In this document: positions 44,371-53,566 of the stretch, one piece after another
How the letters are laid out: every line of letters begins with the position of its first letter
Position numbering within the stretch: the first letter of the stretch is position 1
DNA from: Microvirga massiliensis
GTDB lineage: Bacteria > Pseudomonadota > Alphaproteobacteria > Rhizobiales > Beijerinckiaceae
NCBI RefSeq assembly: GCF_001006805.1
Contig: NZ_LN811352.1
Span: forward strand, 618,454 to 682,453
Direction of reading: 5' to 3'
Length of the DNA: 64,000 nt
Notes under the pieces: model-generated
Databases searched by the model: none
What the model was told of the DNA's origin: nothing
The model's input: the letters and a program-made list of their open reading frames with translations, nothing else
Program-made: the position numbers and the translations under genes

Positions 44371-47300
44371 TCAGAACAGCGTGTCCATTAGTGCTCTGGC
44401 CTCAGAAAGGCTGCCAATGTCTCCTTGTCCGGCAAGCTTGCCACAAATCGGAGCGAGAAGGTTGTGCGCCTTCTGATGCTCGCCTTGCTTTGCCCACAAC
44501 CGAGCCAGATCATGACTCGCACGCAATTCGGAGATGCGATCTCCCTGCTTTCGTGCGTCGTGCAGAGCGTTCGAGAGTCGCTGCTCGGCAAGTTCTTCGG
44601 GAGCAGAAGCACTCGCCATTGCGAAACGAGCCCTGTGCCTGTGCAATTCCGGTCTGATCCAGACCTCGCCTGTCGTTTCTGCGAGGACTAGCGCCTCCTG
44701 CAGCAGGCGATCCGAATGTTCCGGATCATCCATGGCGAAGCACGTCTCGGCAGCGAGCATCAAATTGAAAGGCATGTTCAGACGAAACCCGGATTGACGG
44801 TGCCGCTCAAGCGCATCGAGAACTCTGTCGAGTTCGACTGCCTCACCCATCCGGTGTGCTGCCCACAGAAACATCAGTTCACCCAGATGCCGCCACTGTA
44901 CGACGTCTCGCTCCACACAGACGTCCTTGAGCGCGGACGCTAGTCGTTTGACCTCCGTGTAGTTTCCGATGAGGGCTTCGAAGATCGAGGAGTGCCGGAG
45001 GACGAGAGCCAGGGTCAGCACGTGATCGAGGCTCCTGGCCTGATTCATTGCTTCTGCCACGAGCATGCGTGCTTGGTCGACCTCACCCAGCCTCAACTTC
45101 ACGCTGCCGAGATAGGCGACTGCCGTAATCTTCGGATCGTGTCCCAGCTCGAAAGCCAGATCAGGCGTGTAGACTGTCTCTGCGAGCTGCAGCGCCGTCC
45201 CCAGTTCCCGCTCGGCCGCAGCGAGGTCCCCGAGCCAGGACCAGCAGAATCCGACCGCCCGGTGACCGACCAAGCGGATGAGGGTATTGCCCGTGCCATC
45301 GCCGAGCGCGACGATGCGTGACGCGATCTGCAGTCCTCGCCGCAACTGCGCCGACGAGGTACAATAGCTGAACTGGGCGAAGAGCAGCGGCAGAACCCGA
45401 TCGGCTGCCCCGAATTCCTCGCACAGGGCGAGCGCTCTCTCTGCGGCTTCGGCGGTGCGCCGGCTTGCAAATCCGACGGACATCAGCACCGGGACAGTGG
45501 CGAGTTGTACATCGAGCTCGAGCCGCCTGCGCCTCTCGGCATCGGGCAGGTCTCCGAGATCGCGAAGCGCGCGGTCGAAGCACCGGATTGCCTCTGCATT
45601 CGCGCCGCGTCGCGCATTGCGCTGCCCGGCCGTCAACCAATGTCTGGCGGCCGCTTCAAACTCCCCGGCCTCCTCGTAATGATAGGCAAGGACCTCTGGA
45701 GACACTGCGGATCCTTGCTCCGCTTCCTGCTCGAGAACCTCGGCGATACGTTGGTGCACCGACCTTCGCCTCGATCTGAGCAGGGTCTCCTGAGCAGCAT
45801 CACGTAGGAGAGCATGCTTGAAGGTATATTTTGCCTCTGGCGGGGTGCCTCGCCGAAAGATGAGTTCGGCCGCGGCGAGACGGGCCGTGGCGCGAAGCAG
45901 GTCCGTTTCGGGAAGCAACGTGACGGCGGCGAGCAGCGCATGGTCGAACTCTCGGCCAATGCAGGCGGCGACTTGTGCCACCTCCTTTGCTGGCCCCAGG
46001 CGGTCGAGCCGTGCAATCAGCGAACTCTGCAGCGATGACGGAACGGCGGCTCCGGATTGCCGAAGACCATCGTGGCCGCCGGCCCTTTGCGCGTCTAGGA
46101 CGGCCTTCGTCAGCTCCTCTGCGTAGAGCGGCACGCCTTCCGCACGGTCCAGGATCTCTTTCATGACGTTGGCAGTCAGCAGTGCGCCAGCGACGTCGGC
46201 GGCGATCTGCGCGGTCGCCTCACGGGAAAGACGACTGAGAGACAGACGAGTGACCTGCGGATGGGTGCTCAGCGCCGGTGGGTTATCCGGGCGGCTGGTG
46301 AAAAGGATGAGGGCGGGTGCCTCGGAGGTCCGGCCGAGAGCCTGATCGAAGAGTTCGAGCGTCGTCGGGTCGAGCCAATGGGCATCTTCGACGACCGCCA
46401 GCACCGGCTTCCGTCGTGTCAGTCCCAGAAATTGATCGAGCAAGGCCTCGAATGTCAGCTCTCGACGCTGTCGAGGCGTTGCATCGGTCGTGACTTGATC
46501 AACATCCACGAGGCCCGTGTCGGCCGCGATCAGTGTCAGCGCATCTTCATCCAGGTCCACTACCTGTCGGAGCAGGAAGCCGAGTTTCGCCAGTCGCGCA
46601 TGCGCGTCGTCGTCCGGAACGATACCGGCAGCGAACCCCAACTGCTGTCCCACGGGCCAAAGCGCCCGGTCGGTGTGGAGCGGCGAAGCCTGATAACGAA
46701 GGCAGACATAGTCCTTCTCTTGCAGGATATCGACGAGCGCCCGCACGATTCTGGACTTCCCGATTCCGGCTTCGCCAAGGAGAAGGATGCCTTGCCCCTC
46801 GCCGGCACGCGCTTGGCGCCATCGCTGCAGGAGCAGCGCGAGCTCGATCTCGCGCCCGACAAGCGGTCGGATGGTGTTGGAGCGTGCGTCGAACCGGCTC
46901 GTTCCGATCTTTTCTGCGACTAGCCTGTGCAAACTGACTGGCTCCGCGATCCCTTTGAGCATGGCAGAGCCGATATCTTCAACCTCGAAAAGGCCGCTCA
47001 CGAGCCGCGCCGTCCGCTCGTCGATCACCACGCCTCCCGGCGTGGCTAGGGCCTGCAGCCGAGCGGCAAGGTTCGGAGCCTCGCCTACTACCATCCGCTC
47101 ACGCGCTTCACCTCGCCCGACGAGGTCACCGACGACCACCAGTCCAGTTGCAATGCCGGCTCGGGCGGCCAGTGCCGCGCCCGACGGCGTCACGAGGTCG
47201 GGGACGGTCGCCACGACACTGAGACCTGCTCGGGCTGCCCGCTCGGCATCGTCCTCGTGCGCCTGCGGCCAGCCAAAATAGACGAGGACCCCATCGCCCA

Positions 47301-47718
47301 TGAACTTCGCGACATAGCCGTCAAAACGCGCGACTTCGCCTGCCACCCGGTCCTGGTAGGCGCGGATCAGCTCGCCCATCTTCTCGGGATCGAGGCTCGC
47401 AGCCAGTGCTGTCGATCCGACTAGATCGACAAACATGACGGTGAGTTGCCGGCGTTCCGCGTGCTCCTCCACATCGGGCGTTTCACGCAGCGTGTGAGAA
47501 ACAGGATTAGGAGGTGAAAATGTCGTTGGGCCGCTGGCTTCGCCGAGAGCCGCTATGGCGGCGAGGAGTCGCTTGCGATGGCCCAGCGATGCGACACCGA
47601 TGTCGCGGAGGTCTTCCGCAGTGAGTGTGGACAGCAGAGCCACATCGATGTCGTTATCGCGAAATGCTTGCTCGTATTGGCCCAGGCCTAGGGAGTTGAG
47701 CCAGACCGCAAGATCCAC
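44371..47718 (-). CDS. SAM - class III cyclase - AAA ATPase - TPR-like signalling protein
   Basis: A 1,115-residue protein. The GTG at 47718 has GGAGAGGAAC just before it. Residues about 1-60 form a SAM domain (WLNSLGLGQYEQAF). A class III cyclase domain covers about 88-250: metal aspartates D98 (FVDLVGST) and D142 (KFMGDG), K138, N216 and R220, with E213 where adenylate cyclases often have Asp (VGEAPNLAARLQ). An AAA/STAND-like ATPase follows (Walker A GEAGIGKS, 315-322; VVEDAHW Walker B), then a long helical, TPR-like C-terminus. Such multidomain cyclases are common in Bradyrhizobium relatives. Probably a soluble cAMP-producing signal integrator; the ligand is unknown. Confidence 0.87.
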   Translation of the reverse strand: MDLAVWLNSLGLGQYEQAFRDNDIDVALLSTLTAEDLRDIGVASLGHRKRLLAAIAALGEASGPTTFSPPNPVSHTLRETPDVEEHAERRQLTVMFVDLVGSTALAASLDPEKMGELIRAYQDRVAGEVARFDGYVAKFMGDGVLVYFGWPQAHEDDAERAARAGLSVVATVPDLVTPSGAALAARAGIATGLVVVGDLVGRGEARERMVVGEAPNLAARLQALATPGGVVIDERTARLVSGLFEVEDIGSAMLKGIAEPVSLHRLVAEKIGTSRFDARSNTIRPLVGREIELALLLQRWRQARAGEGQGILLLGEAGIGKSRIVRALVDILQEKDYVCLRYQASPLHTDRALWPVGQQLGFAAGIVPDDDAHARLAKLGFLLRQVVDLDEDALTLIAADTGLVDVDQVTTDATPRQRRELTFEALLDQFLGLTRRKPVLAVVEDAHWLDPTTLELFDQALGRTSEAPALILFTSRPDNPPALSTHPQVTRLSLSRLSREATAQIAADVAGALLTANVMKEILDRAEGVPLYAEELTKAVLDAQRAGGHDGLRQSGAAVPSSLQSSLIARLDRLGPAKEVAQVAACIGREFDHALLAAVTLLPETDLLRATARLAAAELIFRRGTPPEAKYTFKHALLRDAAQETLLRSRRRSVHQRIAEVLEQEAEQGSAVSPEVLAYHYEEAGEFEAAARHWLTAGQRNARRGANAEAIRCFDRALRDLGDLPDAERRRRLELDVQLATVPVLMSVGFASRRTAEAAERALALCEEFGAADRVLPLLFAQFSYCTSSAQLRRGLQIASRIVALGDGTGNTLIRLVGHRAVGFCWSWLGDLAAAERELGTALQLAETVYTPDLAFELGHDPKITAVAYLGSVKLRLGEVDQARMLVAEAMNQARSLDHVLTLALVLRHSSIFEALIGNYTEVKRLASALKDVCVERDVVQWRHLGELMFLWAAHRMGEAVELDRVLDALERHRQSGFRLNMPFNLMLAAETCFAMDDPEHSDRLLQEALVLAETTGEVWIRPELHRHRARFAMASASAPEELAEQRLSNALHDARKQGDRISELRASHDLARLWAKQGEHQKAHNLLAPICGKLAGQGDIGSLSEARALMDTLF

Positions 47719-48021
47719 GTTCCTCTCCGCCAGAGATACACCCGCCCAGCTCGCAGGCACATTATAGCAGCCCGAGCCGGACTCGTGACAGGAGTAGACG
47801 CCTGGATTTGCGGGGATCGCTTTTAAAGCGTTCCTCGGTCCGCATGGGGAAGACGCCTGATAACTACTTTGGTCACGCCTCCGACTTGGTCGGCCGAAGC
47901 ACTAAACCGATGTCGGACGTGCGGATATCGCATTGTCCCTGTTGAAGCCGCGACTGGTCACTGAACAATGAGGCAAGAGACGGTCCAGATCTGACATATC
48001 CGATCACCAGAAATGCGATCT

Positions 48022-49179
48022 TCACCCCTGGCAGTGCTCTATCAACCGCTCGACAAAAACGGAGCATGCCTCCAACTGCTCCTCCGCGATCCACTCGTTG
48101 GCTTTATGAGCTTGTTCGATGTGGCCAGGGCCGATGACGACGGTCGGGATCCCCGCCTTTAACTGAAACAGGCCGGCCTCCGTCCCATAGGCCACCTTGC
48201 CGTGGTCGTTGCGCCCGGCGAGCGCCTTCGCAAAGGTCACGATCTCCGCATCCGGTGCAGTGTCGAGCCCTGGGAAGCCCGCATAGACCTCGATATCGAT
48301 CCCGGTGCTCGGGTCGACGGCTTGCATCCGCGGCTCCAGGGTCTCGCGCGCGAAGCGCTCGACGCGCTCGACGAGATAATCGGGATCGTCACCCGCGACG
48401 GTGCGGAACTCGAACAAGATCTCGCAGGCGTCGGGCACGATGTTGAGCGCCGTGCCGCCGCGCAGCACGCCGACATGAGCTGTCGAATGCTGCACATCGT
48501 AGAGTTCGTCGCGCGGCCCTTTTGCGGCCAGCTCGTCTCCGATCCGGCTGATTTCCGCGACCAGTCTCGCGCCGGCCTCAACGGCGTTCACGCCGAGTGG
48601 CGCCAGGGATGAATGGCAGGTGCGACCGCGTACGTGGACGCGCACGCTTCGCTTGCTCTTGTGGCCGATGACCACACCCATCCCGCTCGGCTCGCCAACG
48701 AAGCAGCCGAGAGGCTTCGGAGCAATCTCGGCGAGATGCGCGACGAGTCTGCGCACGCCGACGCATCCCACCTCCTCGTCATACGAGAAGGCGAGGTGAA
48801 TTGGACGCGCGAGATCCTGCGCGGCCATCCGCTCGGCGAGGCCGACGCAGACGGCGAGGAAACCTTTCATGTCGCAGGCGCCGCGGCCATAGAACTTGCC
48901 GTCGGCCCGACGCAGGACGAACGGATCGGCGGTCCAGGTCTGCCCCTCGACCGGAACGACATCGGTGTGGCCCGATAAAACATAACCTGCTTCGCCCTCG
49001 GGGCCGATGCTCGCGAGGAGGTTGGCTTTCGTGCCGGTCTCATCCGGAAACCGCATCAGGCGAAAGCCGAGCGGCGCGAGTCTCGACTCCAGCCAGGCGA
49101 TGAGATCGAGGTTCGAGCGCGAGCTCGTGGTATCGAAGGCCACGAGCGCGGACAGGGCCTCGATGATGGACGGATGCAT
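48022..49179 (-). CDS. argE: Acetylornithine deacetylase-like M20 amidohydrolase
   Basis: A 385-residue di-zinc enzyme. Metal-site motifs are YVLSGHTDVVPVEGQTWTAD, YGRGACDMKGF, SYDEEVGCVG, VGEPSGMGVVIGHK and GPGHIEQAHKANEWI, in the order and spacing of ArgE. It hydrolyses N-acetyl-ornithine to ornithine and acetate in arginine synthesis; related N-acyl amino acid substrates are possible. TGAGGAGATCTGA precedes the ATG. A peptide ABC importer lies divergently upstream, so it may alternatively process imported acylated amino acids or peptides. Confidence 0.87.
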   Translation of the reverse strand: MHPSIIEALSALVAFDTTSSRSNLDLIAWLESRLAPLGFRLMRFPDETGTKANLLASIGPEGEAGYVLSGHTDVVPVEGQTWTADPFVLRRADGKFYGRGACDMKGFLAVCVGLAERMAAQDLARPIHLAFSYDEEVGCVGVRRLVAHLAEIAPKPLGCFVGEPSGMGVVIGHKSKRSVRVHVRGRTCHSSLAPLGVNAVEAGARLVAEISRIGDELAAKGPRDELYDVQHSTAHVGVLRGGTALNIVPDACEILFEFRTVAGDDPDYLVERVERFARETLEPRMQAVDPSTGIDIEVYAGFPGLDTAPDAEIVTFAKALAGRNDHGKVAYGTEAGLFQLKAGIPTVVIGPGHIEQAHKANEWIAEEQLEACSVFVERLIEHCQG

Positions 49180-49692
49180 TCAGATCTCCTCAGGCGCCCG
49201 AACACCGGGGCGCGATGGTTCGGGCGCGCCGGCCCGAATGTGATCGACCTTCGCACCGATGGGCCTTCCTCGCTAGCGGGGGCGAGCGGCTGACCCACGA
49301 GACCGTTCGGTGCCGACCGGCTGTCTTCTGCATGGAATGCCCCACTCGCAGCAGAACCGCAGCACGGGTGCGATGGGGCAGACTCGTCCGCAGGCGGGCC
49401 TGCGCGACTGGGAGGTCGGTCAGCCCGAGATCGACGCCACTCGTGGCAGCAACCGTGCGAAGGGCCTCGCACTCGCGAAGATTCAGGCGAGTCGAGAAGT
49501 CCGGGCTCCGCATGCACTGCCATCGCCGAATGAATCCTCGCCCGCTGACAACCAGCGAGCCGCGTCCTGACCTCGAAACAGAACCCGGCCAGCGGCCGCA
49601 AGCCGGCCCGCTTGCACCGGAGGCCCATTCATCGTTCACTGCGCCCCGGCCAAAGACGGAGACGACATCCGTCGGGACCAGAGGAGAACGGA
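49180..49692. other. Intergenic region, no confident gene
   Basis: About 510 bases between divergent argE and the peptide-binding protein gene. A minus-strand frame here has a protein-like stretch (RLNLRECEALRTVAATSGVD) but no start site, domain or homology I can recognise, and it could be a decayed gene. The promoter of the importer operon is expected in the right half. Confidence 0.4.
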
Positions 49693-51303
49693 ATGAAGCA
49701 TCACGAGAGGGCGCTGGCGGTCGCCGGTTTTGCATTGGCGTTCGCGGCGCCGGCCTGGGCGCAGGAATTGAAGGTTGGAGTCGCGTCCGAGGCCACCTCG
49801 ATCGACCCGCATTTCCACAATGTCGGCCCGAACAACGGCTTGCGGCGGCATATCTTCCAGTCGCTGGTGACGACGGACGCGACCCAGAAGCCGGTCCCGG
49901 AACTGGCCGCGTCATGGCGCGCCGTCGATGACAAGACGTGGGAGTTCAAGCTTCGGCCGAACGTGAAGTTCTCGAACGGCACGCCCTTCACAGGCAAGGA
50001 CGTGATCTACACCTTCTGCCGCATCCCGACGGTCGAGAATTCGCCGTCGCCCTTCACGGTCTATACGCGGGGCTTCGATGCGATCGAGAGCCCGGATCCG
50101 CTGACCGTCATCTTCAAGACCGCGAATCCGAACCCGCTTTTGCCGATCAATGTCTCGAGTCTCGGCATCCTCTCCGCCGATGCCTATGGCGGCGGCAACG
50201 TCAAGTGGACGGCGAATGGCTGCGAGAACCTGGGGACGCCGCCCAAGTCGGCCGATTTCAACGACCCCGCCAAGGCGGTCGGCACTGGCCCCTACAAGCT
50301 CGAAAATTACACGCGCGGCACACACGTCATCCTCGAGCGAAACGAGGACTACTGGGGCGACAAGCCCCATTGGAAGAAGGTGACCTGGCGGCCGATGTCG
50401 AGCCAAGGACCGCGGGTCGCGGCTCTGCTCGCCGGGGACGTCGATGTGATCGAGAACCCGCCGATCCAGGATTTCGACCGGATCAAAGGCGCCGGCTTCC
50501 AGATCGTGCAGGGCATCTCGAACCGCATCATCTACCTGCACATGGATCAATACAACGATCCTTCCTGGAAGACCCCGGGCGTGAAAGGCACCGACAAGAA
50601 CCCGTTCCTCGACAAGCGGGTGCGCGAAGCGGTCTCGAAGGCCGTCAATCGGCAAGCGATCGTCGACCGGATCATGGGCGGCGTCGCCGTCCCAGCCGGC
50701 GAACTCCTGCCGGTGCCGCTCTTCGGAACCTCGCCCGACATGAAGCCGGTGGCCTACGATCCGGACGGCGCGAAGAAGCTGCTCGCCGAGGCCGGCTATC
50801 CGAACGGTTTCGAGGTCACGCTCGGCACGCCGAATGACCGCTACATCAACGACGACAAGATCGCCCAGGCCGTCGCGCAGATGCTCACCCGGGTCGGAAT
50901 CAAGACGAATGTCGACGCGATGACCGCCTCGACCTTCTTCTCGCGCCGGAACAAATACGAGTTCTCGCTCTATCTCGCGGGCTGGGGCGCGGATTCGGGC
51001 GAGATGATCAATCCGCTCGTCGCCCTCGTTGCGACCATGGACCCGAAGACCGGCATGGGGCACACAAACCGCGGGCGCTACTCGAACCCGGAGCTCGATG
51101 CCTTGATCAAGGAGGCACAGACGACCGTCGATGATGCCAAGCGCGAGGCGATCCTGAGGAAGGCCTCCAAGCTCGCGATGAGCGACACGCCCCTCATCCC
51201 GCTGCATTTCGAGGTCACGCCCTGGGCGCTCAAGAAGGGCCTCACCTACAAACCGCGGATTGATCAGTATACAATTGCGACCGAGATCCGGCCGGAGTCC
51301 TGA
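49693..51303 (+). CDS. Peptide ABC transporter substrate-binding protein (SBP_bac_5)
   Basis: A 536-residue periplasmic binding protein with GGAGAAC before the ATG. The signal peptide (LAVAGFALAFAAPAWAQE) is cleaved near residue 22. KVGVASEATSIDPHFHNVGP, LAASWRAVDDKTWEFKLRPN, FSNGTPFTGKDV and GTGPYKLENYTRGTHVILER are SBP family 5 hallmarks. It captures di/oligopeptides or similar solutes and delivers them to the permease genes downstream. A 335-base repeat-bearing gap separates it from the permeases, which may lower their expression relative to the binding protein. Confidence 0.92.
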   Translation: MKHHERALAVAGFALAFAAPAWAQELKVGVASEATSIDPHFHNVGPNNGLRRHIFQSLVTTDATQKPVPELAASWRAVDDKTWEFKLRPNVKFSNGTPFTGKDVIYTFCRIPTVENSPSPFTVYTRGFDAIESPDPLTVIFKTANPNPLLPINVSSLGILSADAYGGGNVKWTANGCENLGTPPKSADFNDPAKAVGTGPYKLENYTRGTHVILERNEDYWGDKPHWKKVTWRPMSSQGPRVAALLAGDVDVIENPPIQDFDRIKGAGFQIVQGISNRIIYLHMDQYNDPSWKTPGVKGTDKNPFLDKRVREAVSKAVNRQAIVDRIMGGVAVPAGELLPVPLFGTSPDMKPVAYDPDGAKKLLAEAGYPNGFEVTLGTPNDRYINDDKIAQAVAQMLTRVGIKTNVDAMTASTFFSRRNKYEFSLYLAGWGADSGEMINPLVALVATMDPKTGMGHTNRGRYSNPELDALIKEAQTTVDDAKREAILRKASKLAMSDTPLIPLHFEVTPWALKKGLTYKPRIDQYTIATEIRPES

Positions 51304-51445
51304 TCGAACAAGAACATTTTCGGGTGAGGTGGTGTCGGTTGCGGTGCTCCATAGGGAAAGCGCAGTGCCGACACCCCTCGCTGTGCAAGCCATAGCCCCT
51401 TGTGGGAGAGGTCGGACCGATTTGGCAGAACGAACCCAAATCTTG

Positions 51446-51490
51446 CCCCTCCCCTTGTGGGGGAGGTCGCCCCGAAGGAGCGGTGAGAGG
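51446..51490 (+). repeat. Palindromic repeat family, copy in importer locus
   Basis: Resembles the reverse complement of the right DUF559-flanking copy, sharing GGTCGCCCCGAAGG. It has the CCTCCCC/GGGGAGG-type hairpin at its left end. A partial unit lies about 30 bases upstream. Confidence 0.7.
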
Positions 51491-51553
51491 TGACGGCGCC
51501 AAGCTCTCAAGAGGGGAAATTCTCAATAATTTCAAGGAGATACCGCAGAGTAG

Positions 51554-51602
51554 CCCCCTCACCCGGATGCTTCGCGTCCGACCTCTCCCGCCAGGGGCGA
51601 GG
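51554..51602 (-). repeat. Palindromic repeat family, inverted copy in importer locus
   Basis: Close match to the reverse complement of the left DUF559-flanking copy, sharing GCTTCGCGTCCGACCTCTCC, with a few mismatches. It faces the copy at 51446-51490, with only about 60 bases between them and no gene. Confidence 0.75.
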
Positions 51603-51638
51603 TAAAGAGGCAGCCGCAGACGCAAGAGGAGGCGCCTC

Positions 51639-52616
51639 GTGCTCGTCTACATGATCCGGCGGGTCAGCCAGTCGCTTCTGGTCGTCGCCGTTATGGCGTC
51701 GCTCGTCTTTCTCGCCGTCTTCGCGGTCGGCGATCCGATCGACATTCTCGCCAACCCGAATGCGGACCAGGCCGAGCGCGCGGCCATCGCGCAATCTCTC
51801 GGACTCGACCGTCCTCTCTACGAGCAGTTCGGCCTCTTCGTCGTGAACGCCCTGCAGGGCGATCTCGGGCGATCCTTCGTCTACAACCTGCCGGCAATCG
51901 ACGTGATCCTCGAGCGGCTTCCGGCCACCTTGGAGCTCGCGCTCGTCGGGCTTCTGTTCTCGATCGGAATCGGCATCCCGCTCGGCCTCACAGCCGGTCT
52001 GAAACCGGAATCCTGGGTCGGCCGCACGATCATGTCGGGGTCGATTCTCGGCTTCTCGCTGCCAAATTTCTGGATCGGCCTGATGCTGATCCTGCTCTTC
52101 GCCGTCGAGCTGCGGATCCTTCCGGCCGGAGGACGCGGACCGACGACCAGCCTGTTCGGAGTCGAGCTCGCGCTCTTCACGCTCGAAGGTTGGAAGCACC
52201 TGATCCTCCCGGCCTTCACGCTCGCTCTCTACAAGGCTGCGCTCGTCATTCGGATCGCGCAGGCAGGGACGCGTGACGTGATGCTCCAGGACTACATCCG
52301 CTTTGCCCGCGCGAAGGGATTGTCGCGCTCGCGGATCATTTCCGTTCACGTTCTCAAGAACATCCTGATCCCGGTGATCACCGTGCTAGGTCTCGAGCTC
52401 GGGTCGATGATCGCCTTCGCGGTGGTGACCGAAACCGTCTTCGCCTATCCCGGCATGGGGAAACTTCTGATCGACTCGATCAACCGCCTCGATCGCCCGA
52501 TCATCGTCGCCTACCTGATGCTGACGGTGCTCATCTTCGTCATCATCAATCTCGTGGTCGATCTGCTCTACGCAGCGGTCGACCCGCGCGTGCGGCTCTC
52601 CGAGGCGCGGGGCTGA
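51639..52616 (+). CDS. Peptide ABC transporter permease (DppB type)
   Basis: A 325-residue inner-membrane protein with about six membrane segments. The N-terminus MLVYMIRRVSQSLLVVAVMA and the EAA-like coupling loop DYIRFARAKGLSRSRIISVH are typical of DppB/OppB. LGRSFVYNLPAIDVILERLP fits the conserved periplasmic loop. It forms the channel with the DppC-type partner, which starts 5 bases after its stop. The start codon is GTG. Confidence 0.92.
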   Translation: MLVYMIRRVSQSLLVVAVMASLVFLAVFAVGDPIDILANPNADQAERAAIAQSLGLDRPLYEQFGLFVVNALQGDLGRSFVYNLPAIDVILERLPATLELALVGLLFSIGIGIPLGLTAGLKPESWVGRTIMSGSILGFSLPNFWIGLMLILLFAVELRILPAGGRGPTTSLFGVELALFTLEGWKHLILPAFTLALYKAALVIRIAQAGTRDVMLQDYIRFARAKGLSRSRIISVHVLKNILIPVITVLGLELGSMIAFAVVTETVFAYPGMGKLLIDSINRLDRPIIVAYLMLTVLIFVIINLVVDLLYAAVDPRVRLSEARG

Positions 52617-52621
52617 ACGGC

Positions 52622-53566
52622 ATGGCCGATACCGCCGACACCGGCCATCCCATCCTCGCCGAAAACGATCGGCCACCGCGGACTCTCGAAAGGAGCGAGA
52701 GCCTGCTCCGCCGGCACGTCTCGACCTTCTTCAGCAGTCGCGGCGCAGTCGTCGCGCTCGCGGTTCTCGCCGCCGCCATCGTCCTTGCAGTCGGCGCCCC
52801 GTTCTTCGCGCCGCAGAACCCCTACGACCTGACGCAGCTCGATATCCTCGACAACATGCTGCCGCCCGGGGAAGCCCTTGCCTCGGGCAAGACGGCCTGG
52901 CTCGGAACCGACGACCAAGGCCGCGACATGCTCTCGGCCATTCTCTACGGCCTTCGGATCTCGCTGTTCGTCGGCGCGGCGTCGGTGTTCTTCGCCTCGC
53001 TGATCGGGGCTTCCGTCGGCGTGCTCGCCGCCTATGCGGGCGGACGCATCGAGTCCCTCGTGATGCGGATCGTCGATCTGCAATTGTCCTTCCCCGCGAT
53101 CCTGGTTGCGCTCGTCCTGCTCGCCATCTTCGGTCGCGGCGTCGACAAGGTCATCCTCGCCTTGGTCGTGGTGGAGTGGGCCTATTACGCCCGCACCGTG
53201 CGCGGCAATGCGCTCGTCGAGAAGGGCCGGGAATACATTGAGGCGGCGCGGTGCCTCGCTCTGCCGCGATCGCGAATCGTATTCCGGCACCTCCTGCCGA
53301 ACTGCCTGCCGCCGCTGATCGTCGTCGCGACCGTCCAGATCGCGCGGGCCATCGCGCTCGAATCGACGCTGTCGTTCCTCGGGGTTGGTGTTCCCGTTAC
53401 CGAGCCGTCGCTCGGCATGCTCATCGCCACCGGCTACAACTACCTGCTCTCCGGCAATTACTGGATCTCGACCTTCCCGGGCGTCGCTCTCGTGATCGTC
53501 ATCGTCGCGATCAATCTCGTCGGAGACCGGCTGCGGGATGTGCTCAATCCGAGGCTCGCCCGATGA
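52622..53566 (+). CDS. Peptide ABC transporter permease (DppC type)
   Basis: A 314-residue inner-membrane protein. The N-terminal OppC-N region precedes six membrane segments. LGTDDQGRDMLSAILYGLRI and the coupling loop YIEAARCLALPRSRIVFRHL are diagnostic for DppC/OppC. It pairs with the DppB-type permease. The last bases overlap the ATG of the first ATPase gene (ATGA), showing tight translational coupling. Confidence 0.92.
   Translation: MADTADTGHPILAENDRPPRTLERSESLLRRHVSTFFSSRGAVVALAVLAAAIVLAVGAPFFAPQNPYDLTQLDILDNMLPPGEALASGKTAWLGTDDQGRDMLSAILYGLRISLFVGAASVFFASLIGASVGVLAAYAGGRIESLVMRIVDLQLSFPAILVALVLLAIFGRGVDKVILALVVVEWAYYARTVRGNALVEKGREYIEAARCLALPRSRIVFRHLLPNCLPPLIVVATVQIARAIALESTLSFLGVGVPVTEPSLGMLIATGYNYLLSGNYWISTFPGVALVIVIVAINLVGDRLRDVLNPRLAR

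Larger units (their letters stand above)
51304..51638. other. Intergenic gap carrying palindromic repeats inside the importer locus
   Basis: No gene is supported. The gap is occupied by members of the same repeat family as around the DUF559 gene: one at 51446-51490 with a partial unit at 51394-51416, and one in the opposite orientation at 51554-51602. They can form strong RNA hairpins between the binding-protein and permease cistrons. Confidence 0.7.

Noticed and set aside
47761-48021. Possible small gene between the SAM-cyclase gene and argE
   Set aside because: Frames here are short and lack ribosome binding sites or recognisable sequence; treated as plain intergenic DNA.
49912-51510. Minus-strand open frame of 532 codons opposite the peptide-binding protein
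   Set aside because: Low-complexity shadow of a well-supported binding-protein gene on the other strand.
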